From contig NC_053183.1 of assembly GCF_905163445.1 (NCBI RefSeq), positions 4,774,001-4,838,000 on the forward strand: DNA of 64,000 nucleotides, written 5' to 3'. Source of the DNA: Pararge aegeria. Lineage: Eukaryota > Arthropoda > Insecta > Lepidoptera > Nymphalidae. Position 1 is the first letter of the stretch, and every line of letters begins with the position of its first letter. The notes under the pieces were generated by a model. That model searched no databases. It was not told where the DNA came from and saw only the letters and a program-made list of their open reading frames with translations. The position numbers were made by a program, and so were the translations under genes. This document shows, one piece after another, positions 55,614 through 64,000 of the stretch.

Positions 55614-55987
55614 TCTTACTAATATTATAAATGCGAAAGTGTGTTTGTTTGTTTGTCATTCCTTCACGCTCTAACTAGTCAACCAATAAACTTGATTTGT
55701 ATTTAACCACCTCCCTGGCGCAACGGTGAGTGCTGTTAATTTAACTAGAAGGTCCCTGATTCGATTTCCCGCAGGGGCAATTTTGGAATATATTATTTCT
55801 CTTTAGCACGCTATCATCTTAGACTGCATACCACCAGGTGAGATTTCAGTCAAGGGCTAACCTGTAGTTAAAAAAAAAACAATTAAAAAATATTGGCAGT
55901 AACATAGGGTCCTAGGATAACAAACGGTTCCTATGGGATTTGTAGATTAACAATATAAACGTAAACGAAGTCGCGGGTAACAGCTTG
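55614..55987 (+). mobile_element. Helitron-like element carrying a SINE
   Basis: Starts TCTTACTAATATTATAAATG then CGAAAGTGTGTTTGTTTG; ends AACGAAGTCGCGGGTAACAG then CTTG (mutated CTAG). The middle, 55,706-55,895, is a SINE. Confidence 0.7.
55706..55895 (+). mobile_element. SINE (CCTGGCGCAACGG type), internally deleted, nested
   Basis: Head CCTCCCTGGCGCAACGGTGA (box A region) and CCTGATTCGATTTCCCG (box B region), then a jump straight to ATCTTAGACTGCATACCACC, AGGTGAGATTTCAGTCAAGG and an A-run. The central body present at 62,900-63,060 is missing. Confidence 0.7.
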
Positions 55988-56581
55988 TATTTTATCAAAA
56001 TTTTTAAAAGCGCTTTCATCGTATTTTTGAAATATACTAAAAAGGTTACTTCATTCATTATTTAGAGAGTATTATATACAATACGTTTATACTTTGTTAA
56101 TATTTGTTTTGGGGCGAAGATAGTAAATAGCAATCTTTGTCAATATACAATGCCTATATTTGATAGCTTTTTGACCCTCGGTGCAAAAAGCTCGAAGTAC
56201 GGATCAGTGATAACTCGATGGTCTGCGCAAATAAATGTTTTAATACAACATAGCATTTTGTACTTGGTTTAGCAACTATGGGCGTCTACGTGTTCCACTT
56301 TTATCTTATTAGCGTTATTTCTTTATCTAAAAGTCAAGGGAAATAAATATCTGCATACAACATGAACACTGCCAGTGATGAGTTAAGTTGCGAAATTTCT
56401 ATCGATCAAAATATTGATAAATATTAAGGACGCGCAAATTACAATCGCTCGTCATACATAGGTAATGCGTGAAATTTGCAGCTTCAAATGTTACGTGTTG
56501 AAGAAATAATTCTTGTTAGTAGGTATATTTTTAATCTCCCACAGTCTTTCAATGCATCCAGTGACAGTAAATTTTTCTTTC
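55988..56581. other. AT-rich non-coding DNA
   Basis: Nothing recognised. Confidence 0.4.
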
Positions 56582-56765
56582 ATCATCATATCGACCCATT
56601 ACCGGTCCACTACAGGGCACGGGTCTCCTCCCACAATGAGAAGAGGTTAAGGCCTCCACCACGCTGGCTCAGTGCGGATTGGTGGACTCTACACACCTTT
56701 GAGAACATTATGTAGAACTCTCAGGCATGCAGGTTACTAAACCGTCGAAGTGATATTTTTAAATA
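56582..56765 (-). mobile_element. SINE, GATGATGATG-tail type
   Basis: On the + strand: CATCATCATATCGACCC, GGTCCACTACAGGGCACGGG, CCACAATGAGAAGAGGTTAA, AGTGCGGATTGGTGGACTCT. Inverse of 18,990-19,165. The 79-codon + frame through it is not a gene. Confidence 0.65.
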
Positions 56766-56956
56766 CTTAAAACGCACATAACTTAGTCAAAAAAAAATCT
56801 TTATTTAGTATAGGCCCATAGATACCCATTTGTTTCCATCATTATAATGGTGTTATCTAAATTCGTTAAATAAAAATTAATGCTGTATGGAGCAAGCATG
56901 GTTCCAAACGCCTCCCCAACAAATTTAGCCAGAGAGAGACATTTATACCTTTTTAC

Positions 56957-57172
56957 CGTAAAAAAAAAAAAAAAAAACACCCGGCTAAGTTTGTTGTGGG
57001 CTTCTTCTTAGACCAGGACGCGTTTGGAACCCTCGTAGCTTTAGTTTTAAGTTTACGAATGTGGTTATCGCCATCATCTCACTACCGTGTGGTTCTTATG
57101 TACGCATCAAAAGTGCCACCTGTGGGCCTACTTGAATAAAGATATTTTTGACTTTTGACTTTGACTTCGTCT
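56957..57172 (+). mobile_element. LINE-1 family (copies A/B) 3' end
   Basis: An A-run of 18 at 56,960, then CACCCGGCTAAGTTTGTTGT, GACCAGGACGCGTTTGGAAC, CATCAAAAGTGCCACC, GAATAAAGAT and tail TTTGACTTTTGACTTTGACT. Closer to copies A and B than the end at 51,570. Confidence 0.8.
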
Positions 57173-57640
57173 GTGCTTAATATTACTATCGGATCCTTCT
57201 ATAAGCGTTCGTTTAATATAAACTTTTAACTTATTGAGTTTATCGTTTTATACTGTATACACAATGTCAGGTTTAATCAAGTTCTTGCGTATAATTTATG
57301 TTTTGGATACATTGCTGTACAATATATTGAAATTTACAGAAGATTTGTATGAACATGCAGACGATACGGTCGCGTGATCCCAAATAATTATTATGAGGTT
57401 CATGTGAAATCCACACGGTTACAAGTTGATTAGACCATTCACGACTTCTCATTAATCATATTCGGTGCAGGCAATCGACGTTTGGCATCTCGACATTTTA
57501 ATAATGTGCATTGAACCATCTTGTTCTCGGAAATCCCTTGATAACCTTCATAGTTCTGTGTGCATTTTCATATTCTAGTTCTTGACATTTTCCTTATTTA
57601 TTTCTATGGTTATGTAACGTATTTATTTATTACTTCGTGA
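57173..57640. other. Non-coding DNA
   Basis: Nothing recognised. Confidence 0.4.
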
Positions 57641-57950
57641 GATATTCCATATGTTTAGTAGTAGAAGAGCTTTTATGACAGAGTCCGTCCAGGGTAGCGC
57701 TCCTGGCATGGTTATTTCTGCACAGCATTTAGGAGATGTTAACTTTACAATGACATTTCTTATGTCATTGTAAAGTCAACATCTCCTGAGGATTGTTTCG
57801 GAGCGAAACATGCGTAGAGGGTACATTGCCGAGAATATGCTTGGTGTGGAGTATACGGATTGAAGAAATTATAATTTACACCATACAGATTCTCTTGCTG
57901 TTCGAGGAGTATAGCAAATTAAGCTTAATTTTCATAATATTTTTGCTATC
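57641..57950 (+). repeat. Foldback-associated repeat, fullest copy
   Basis: 57,655-57,735 resembles 16,665-16,740. A 26-bp inverted repeat with one mismatch (57,731-57,756 and 57,762-57,787, loop TTCTT) follows, then CTGAGGATTGTTTCGGAGCG, AAACATGCGTAGAGGG, TACATTGCCGAG and an end TAGCAAATTAAGCTTAATTT. Other copies: 40,900-41,105 (-) and the end alone at 39,290. The class is not known to me. Confidence 0.55.
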
Positions 57951-58089
57951 ATTATAAATCGTTAACTATCAAGGTATACCTAAATTAAAATATTATTTAT
58001 AAAATAATAGTTTCGTGCTCTGTTTAAACAGTGTTTCCAAACTTAAAGTTGAAATAAAATAAAAAAAGTACTCTGTGCTTGAATGAAAG

Positions 58090-58215
58090 CGTTATCAATT
58101 CACTACCGACCCGCAGGGTCTCTCAGAATAAGAAGCCCAGCCCCGTGACAAAGTCTCGATGTATAGACTTCACACGCCTTTAAGAAAAATAAGGACAGCT
58201 CTTAGGTATCAGGTG
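58090..58215 (-). mobile_element. SINE fragment, GATGATGATG-tail type
   Basis: CACTACCGACCCGCAGGGTC, CTCTCAGAATAAGAAGCCCA, ATGTATAGACTTCACACGCC, TTTAAGAAAAATAAGGAC. A diverged inverse of the type at 19 kb. Confidence 0.45.
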
Positions 58216-59083
58216 TCTTCGATGTTATACTTCACCGTTATAGTAAGTAATATCTAGAATTGCTTAAATTAAAAACAAACATAATTTCGAAAATCCACAC
58301 ACAATTTTTTATTATTTTTAGTAAGTTTTAACCGCGGCTTGGCTCGCGTGGTAGTTTAAAAAATTTTGCCAGAAGGAATAAGATACCGTAAACATTGTTG
58401 TGTGTCTTTTCATTAGCCTGTTGTAAGTTAGTTACTATTCGGCTTTTCAGCTAACTCTTTGCCAACAATAAAGTAGATTAGTCGTTTAGTTAGGGCGTAA
58501 AGGAAGGACAAATAAACAAACATACTCGCTCTTATAATGTTATTTTATTTTTGGTGTTGGTCCTCAGATTGTCATCATACTACCTATTTAGAGTTATAGT
58601 GTTATTTTAAGTCTTAAACCTCGCTTGGATTGGTAAGTAAAACCGTAGAGGTGCTACTATGCAGTCTTGTAGTAAAATGTAGCTGTCCAAATTACAATTG
58701 CATTTATTTCCCAATACCTTTGTAGTAGTCAATCAAGCCGTGAAAATATCGCAACGGAGCAATCAGTGTTATTAATGAACAAACAAATGCGACGTGACAA
58801 TCAATATCTCACTATTAAGCTGAGCACACATGCCAAAGATGTTATCAAATTAACATTATAAAGAGACAGAGTGAAACTCGCGACTTCATTCGTTAAATGC
58901 GACTTTGTATTTTTAATTTATATTATGCCTTATGGAAAGGAATGATGAGGTGAAACAGGCTTGCCTAAAACATTCCCATTCACTTTTGTCTTAAAGGTAT
59001 CCAACAGGGTATACGTGTTAGGAAACACAGATGCCTTAACGGTTCGTAACAGGAACGTGGATGAAAAACATTATTGTCATTTG
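58216..59083. other. AT-rich non-coding DNA
   Basis: Nothing assigned. 58,875-58,915 (CTCGCGACTTCATTCGTTAA) resembles an inverted Helitron end. Confidence 0.35.
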
Positions 59084-59370
59084 ACTTATCATCATCATCA
59101 TCAAGCGCCCCACTACAGGGCACGGGAATTCTCCTTTCAGAATGAGAAGGGCCAAGCGCGGATTGGTAGACTTCACACACCGTTGGGAACATTGTGGAGA
59201 ACTCTCTGGCATGCAGGTTTCCTCACGATGTTTTCCGTCACCGAGTAAAGCAAGTGATATTTAAATTGTTTAAAATAAAAACGCACATAACTCCGAAAAG
59301 TCAGCGGTACGTGCCGGGCTCAAACACGGTTTCCACGAAAGGAAATCCGAAGCCTTCCCCACTAGTCTAT
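59084..59370 (-). mobile_element. SINE, GATGATGATG-tail type, with head
   Basis: CATCATCATCATCAAGCGCC, CACTACAGGGCACGGG, AATGAGAAGGGCCAAGCGCG, GATTGGTAGACTTCACACAC, then CCGGGCTCAAACACGG (inverted box B) at 59,316. Overlapping frames on both strands are not genes. Confidence 0.6.
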
Positions 59371-60783
59371 CACTGCTTCTGCACTGTTGGCTACATACCA
59401 GCTTGATTATAAAAATTATAAATAATAAGGATAATGTGTATTATGATACGATATAATATATACGATAGGTTGGACATGCAGTTTTTTAACTTCAGAAATA
59501 GGAACAAATAAAGCACTTCACCATGCTAACGGCGCGCGGCGTCTCGCTTTTGTAGTAAAAGTTTCTAATACCTATGATGTGAAACAGTGCGTCGCTTTTG
59601 AAACTTGTCACTATATCATATTGTCAGTTATACCCTTAAATTGGGTATTAAAACCAACAGTCTCATAATGTAACCTAATTTACCTAATCGAAATGCGCAA
59701 GAAGACCATAGTTTTCGAACAGTGCTTGTTGCTAGTTATACTTAACGCATCTGAAATGTGAAGTAGCAAAGGGAAGAGCTATGTTACATAAGAGTATATA
59801 ATTGTTATGTTGTCGCTGTAATTCTACGGCATTTGATCCCTTGATTAAAGTTTTTGTATAGCCATAATTAACAGAAACGTTTACCTATTACTGGTTCCTG
59901 GTTCGATAACCTTTTTAGTTACCTTTGTGCTGTAAATAAATAACTATTTCAATTAGCAACAGTGATAAAATATTCTCGGACTGTGATTTTTATAAAGTAA
60001 GTGTTTAGAAATCTAAGACTGGAAGTAGACAAAAAGGAAACGTCGGCTAAAGCCGCGTCCTGTAAGACTTCGGAATAGCTTTGTTTTCACGATTGAGATG
60101 ATAAGAGTTCATACTGAAATTAATGGTTACGCTTTGAGATGACACCTCATCTTTGCAGGCGTAAAATGGCGAATGATATTTGTATTAAACTTTAAACAAT
60201 TCCTAAAGTATATGTTTCCGAAAATAGTTGTTATGTATTAAATTAATTACAAATGACCTAACTTAAAGTATATTTTGATATTAGTTGATGTAGATATCTT
60301 GTGTCATGTTCAAGAGATATTATCGACGTAGCGACGTTGCTCGCTGGACCGTATCCCAATTAATCGCTCCAATCTCTGTTATCTTATCTGATATGCTGAC
60401 TCATTGGCAGGCCTTAGTTTGTTAATTTGATTGTTGTTTTTCTTATGGTTGGAGGCTTAAAAGATATAAAGTCTGCTGTTCAAAAAAAGAAAATACGTGT
60501 GTGTACTTATGTGTACGCGTTAGAAGTTATACTCCTTTGGCGTAACAAGATAAAAATCTTTTCACAAATTTTATCTTTCGCCTTATTCTAATTTCTGCGT
60601 TTGTAGAGAAACGACAATAACTATTGGCTACTGTTAGTAGTAGTGTTGAATTATTGAAAGTCAACTAAACACACCTTTTTTAGAAAAACTAAAATGTTGA
60701 CTATAGCTAACTTCATCGGTGTCGGTTTTTTGTAACAGTGTGCGCGCGCATCGTAAAAATTTACTCTCACCATTCTTCATATT
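59371..60783. other. AT-rich non-coding DNA
   Basis: Nothing recognised. Confidence 0.4.
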
Positions 60784-61247
60784 AATTACCTTTTCGTTTA
60801 GCGGACAATAAAATAGCGCAAATATTAAATTCTGACCCTAACTATTATTTACATGTATGTGATTGAACCACTGAAATAAACTAGCGAGTGGTTTGACATA
60901 TAAAAATCGTTTTTAATAGAAACATTTTTGACCACGACGGTTTTCTTTCTAAACATACTTTATTTATATTTACAATCAATAACATTAAGTTTTTTTGTTT
61001 TTACTACGAAGCCAATTAGCATCTAATTACCTTTTTTGTTTAGCGACAGTAAAAAATGCGAATATTTAATTTTGACCCTAACTATTATTTACGATTCACA
61101 ATACCTACTGAAATAAACTAGTATATGCTTTGACATAAAAAAATTTGACCACGATGGTTCTCTTTCTAAATATATCTTATTTATATTTATAACCATTGAC
61201 AGGTAAGCGTTTCTGTGGTTTGATACGAAGCCAAGTAGAAACTCAGT
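60784..61247. repeat. 241-bp tandem duplication
   Basis: Unit 1 begins 60,784 (AATTACCTTTTCGTTTAGCG) and unit 2 begins 61,025 (AATTACCTTTTTTGTTTAGC). Both contain GACCCTAACTATTATTTAC, ACTGAAATAAACTAG, TTTGACATA, GACCACGA(C/T)GGTT and TACGAAGCCAA in order. Unit 2 lacks a stretch of about 20 bases; moderate divergence. Confidence 0.85.
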
Positions 61248-61657
61248 CATGTAAAAACTTTATTGCAAAAACTCTATTTTAACCGCCTTTAAGAAAGGAG
61301 GAGGATATAATTATTTTAAACAATTGTTTTTCATTTGGAAAGCTGTGTCACTTTAATCAAAATTTTGCACAGACAATAAATGATGATATGTTTGATTTTG
61401 AAGTTCTCTACCCGTATGTTATAAAATATACAAATCATCTTTAAAATGCTCTCCGCTGAATAACGTAACACGAATCTCTTCACTTAAAACGTGTAGACTA
61501 AATAAAACTTACGTAGAAGTCAAATGAAAAATGTTTTGTTTTGATTTCCTTAAAATTATATGTTCAGATTAGTATGATATATATTATAGTGTTATATAGC
61601 AACACCAACGGTGAAAGTAACGATTCTTAAATCATAAATTATTATTATTATAATTAC
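61248..61657. other. AT-rich non-coding DNA
   Basis: Nothing recognised; on the - strand it would be the intron after the candidate exon. Confidence 0.4.
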
Positions 61658-61894
61658 CAACGAAACAAATCCATTTTGCAAGACGACCTTGAAATAACGG
61701 TACAAAGGTACATCGTTGATATTAGTATGGAAATCAGTTTCGAGATATGATTGCCAAACGGTTCTAAAATTATCAAATGCATATAAATTGTAACCGAACC
61801 CTTCATTATGAAAAGCTCTTGGCCCAAATAAGTACTCATGTTGGTTAAGAAAGTAATCGGCATCAAGGTCAGTTAGTTGGTTTAAGTTCAAAGA
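61658..61894 (-). CDS. Candidate internal exon, unknown protein
   Basis: On the - strand an acceptor CTTCACGACTGCAG is followed by 237 nt (79 codons, phase 0 at both ends), then donor GTAATT. The peptide begins SLNLNQLTDLDADYFLNQ and contains FGPRAFHNEGFGYNLYAF, FDNFRTVWQSYLETD and VPLYRYFKVVLQNGFVSL. The balanced composition with many aromatic residues, Asp and Asn is more protein-like than chance frames in this DNA. I do not recognise the family. After the donor the frame drifts into an isoleucine run from ATT repeats, supporting an exon end there. No partner exon found within the window. Confidence 0.4.
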
Positions 61895-62393
61895 CTGCAG
61901 TCGTGAAGATGGACTTATAATTAACTATTTTTCCTCACCGTTTAGAAGTCTAAGTTAACGCAGCGAAAATTATGTTTAAAAAATCTATATCATGTAAGTA
62001 AGTATATATTTATTATTGTCGTAACGTTAATATAAACAAAGGTTTCTTGCCTTTAAGGATTTTTTATGTACCTACCTTCTAGCTGTCCCGGTTTTTTAAA
62101 AACTCCGGGGGAGCTGTTTATTTTTCTGGACCTTTAAGTTATCCTACATCTGCATTCAGAATTGGAGCTAACTAGAGCGAGTAACAAAATGTTTTTTAAT
62201 TTCTTCGAGACCAGTCCCTAAGGGATTTCCCGCCATAAATTAGTTTTTTATATCCTTCGCCTACCTAGCTGTCTGTGTTCCAAATTTTGATACGGGCAGT
62301 GCATGAGTTGAGCCTAACTTAGGTAACAAACAATACAGATACATAAACAAACAGACACACTTTTATATTTAAAATATTAAAATAAATCAATCA
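61895..62393. other. AT-rich non-coding DNA
   Basis: Nothing recognised. Confidence 0.4.
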
Positions 62394-62401
62394 CCTGCCA
62401 T

Positions 62402-62603
62402 CAGTGGCGTGCATAGAGGGTATGCACAGGGTACGCAGCTGATATAAAATAAAGAAAATCTCCATTACGAGCTATAAATACTTATGGGTAGGCTTTTATA
62501 TAACTCTAACAATGCCTATCCTTAAGTTTTTTTATATCTATTACTGGAAATTTCCTTCATTTTATATTATCTGCATACCCTGTACCCTCTATGCACGCCA
62601 CTG
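62402..62603. mobile_element. hAT-like MITE, intact, 8-bp target duplication
   Basis: 202 bp with 20-bp perfect terminal inverted repeats starting CAGTGGCGTGCATAGAGGGT and ending in its exact inverse. The inverted pairing extends imperfectly inward, so the whole unit can fold back. CCTGCCAT at 62,394-62,401 is repeated at 62,604-62,611: an 8-bp duplication, as hAT transposases make. No coding capacity. Same family as the split element at 19,494. Confidence 0.93.
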
Positions 62604-62689
62604 CCTGCCATGGTGTATCAAGGACTGTTTTATACACCAATATTCGTAGCGTATCACATCATTGGAACGTACTGAAAATTCAAAAAAAT

Positions 62690-62816
62690 CGAAATTCATT
62701 TATTTCAAGTAGGCCCAGTTTATAAGCAGTTTAGAAAGGTCAAGTTAGTCTGTGTATGACTCTACCACCGGTTCGGAAGGCAGATTCCACCGAGAAGAGC
62801 CAGCAAGAAACTCCCT
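62690..62816 (-). mobile_element. LINE-2 family 3' end
   Basis: On the + strand: AATTCATTTATTTCAAGTAG GCCC (spaced), ACTCTACCACCGGTTCGGAA, GCAGATTCCACCGAGAAG. Inverse of 13,855-13,968. Its truncated 5' end abuts the SINE head without a gap. Confidence 0.7.
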
Positions 62817-63152
62817 GGCGCAACGGTGACCGCTGTGAATTTAAGTAGGAGGTCCATGGTTCGATTACTGGCAGGAGCAATTTGGGAATTTATAATTTCT
62901 GAATTTTCTCTGGTCTGGTCTGGTGGGAGGCTTTGGCCGTGGCTTCTTACCATTTACCAGCCTACTTGCAAAGACGTGCCGCTAAGTGATTCGATGTTCC
63001 AGCGCTATGTCGCATAGAAACCTATTAGAGGTATGATTACCACACTCCCTAACAGGTTAGACCGCTAACATTTTAGACTGCATCACCACTTACCATCAGG
63101 TGAGATTGCAGTCAAGGAGTAACTTGTAGTGGAATTTAAAAAAAAATGTATT
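62814..63152 (+). mobile_element. SINE (CCTGGCGCAACGG type), fullest copy
   Basis: Head CTCCCTGGCGCAACGGTGAC and ATGGTTCGATTACTGGC (box B region at 62,857-62,868). Body: GGGAGGCTTTGGCCGTGG, GTGCCGCTAAGTGATTCG, TCCAGCGCTATGTCGCATAG, CCCTAACAGGTTAGACCGC, ATCAGGTGAGATTGCAGTCA, then an A-run at 63,139-63,147. Body pieces of this type recur at 10.4, 13.4, 27.9 and 38.4 kb. Confidence 0.75.
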
Positions 63153-63171
63153 ATTATTTTGATTTATTATT

Positions 63172-63310
63172 TTGAATGAATGAATGAATACACTTTTTTT
63201 GTACATCACATACGAAAAATTGTAAATAAAAATTTAACAGAAAGTATACAATTTGGCGGTATTATCGCATAGCGATCTCTTCCAGGCAACCAAAGGCGTA
63301 AAACACAGCT
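63172..63310 (-). mobile_element. LINE 3' end, ATTC family
   Basis: GAATGAATGAATACACTTTT, GTACATCACATACG, GGCGGTATTATCGCATAGCG, TCTTCCAGGCAACCAAAGGC. Confidence 0.65.
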
Positions 63311-64000
63311 CAAGAAGAGAGGTAGGTGGTGCATATAAATAAACATATTATATACCTATATATACGTATAATAAACTTACAATATAGTATATAGTGAGGC
63401 TTATTTACGGAAAAGTGACTTTAAGTTGTTAAGAAGATCTGATAAAGACTTCAAAATGACATAACAAAGCCATTTACATAAACTAGAAACATATTATTAT
63501 TGTTATGGTATTACGGTGGCACGGTATCCAACAAAAAGCGGCCATCACGCGATTTGAAGCGTTTTATTCACTTTATTCTAGTTCAGTGTGTTTCCGAGAC
63601 AAATCAAATTGCGTCAGTTATACTCTGTTAAACTTGCGCAACAGAATAAGCTGTCAGTCAGGGATTAACATGACAATGGTACGATCCAAATAAATGCCAT
63701 TTGTCGTGCGTGCTGTTCGCCCACGATAGGGTTAGCAACTCCCATTTAGTCGATGTATATTGTTGCCCTGACAACACGTTCATGACTGTGTCGCAAGACA
63801 GCATCAATGCAAGATTTAAGACACGAAGAACAGTGGTGCTATTTATTTAATGCCATAAATTCTAAAGTTCTATCCTAGAAAATAATAACTACCTACTGCA
63901 TAATTACGGATGTCAGGCTAGTTCTCTATGGATTTAAATCTTTGCCAAAAAGCGTTTTGTGACGCAGAAAAGCACTGCGAATTTTCCAAACGGGTTGAAT
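63311..64000. other. Non-coding DNA to the window end
   Basis: No gene or repeat recognised; a 62-codon + frame at 63,505 has no motif support. Confidence 0.4.

Noticed and set aside
51262..64000. Aquaporin NPA-loop exon
   Set aside because: Looked for an HINPAV-type block after a splice acceptor on the + strand; none found, so the next exon is probably beyond the window.

Overview
This 64-kb window looks like nuclear DNA of a lepidopteran insect, probably a butterfly. It is AT-rich, most of it does not code, and it is packed with short retroelement ends, tRNA-derived SINEs, Helitron-like elements and MITEs of kinds familiar from moth and butterfly genomes. The assignment rests on recognising these families by eye, so the species is not determined. 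There is no bacterial operon structure, no CRISPR array and no convincing canonical tRNA or rRNA gene.

The one host gene I can support is the 5' part of an aquaporin (MIP family) on the + strand. A short first coding exon at 45,719-45,755 ends in a GTAAGT donor in phase 1. A 197-nt second exon at 51,065-51,261 completes the codon and carries transmembrane helices 1 and 2, stopping just before the expected NPA-loop exon, which I do not find in the window. A second ATG-containing, GC-rich, first-exon-like block at 9,082-9,163 also ends in phase 1 at a GTAAGG donor and could be an alternative N-terminal exon of the same gene. If so, most of 9-51 kb is intron. On the - strand, 61,658-61,894 is a 237-nt open block with AG/GT borders, a candidate exon of an unidentified gene.

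Mobile DNA by region. 0.9-3.7 kb: internally deleted non-LTR retrotransposon (copy A) with remnants of ORF1, endonuclease and reverse transcriptase. 9-18 kb: LINE 3' ends, SINE pieces, a Helitron-like element and an RTE-type remnant. 19.5-21.2 kb: a 5'-truncated sister (copy B) with an intact partial RT frame, nested in a hAT-like MITE with a visible 7-bp target duplication. 22-23.2 kb: a related LINE on the - strand. 24.8-25.5 kb: a retroposed piece with an intact 187-codon frame between 13-bp direct repeats. 27-45 kb: SINEs, Helitron-like elements, hairpins and LINE tails, several nested. 47-64 kb: the aquaporin exon among more LINE tails, two Helitron-like elements, - strand SINEs, a 241-bp tandem duplication and an intact 202-bp hAT MITE with a perfect 8-bp target duplication.

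Most short open frames are chance frames or lie inside repeats. Family names are given only as far as visible motifs allow; repeat boundaries are approximate unless a target duplication is stated.
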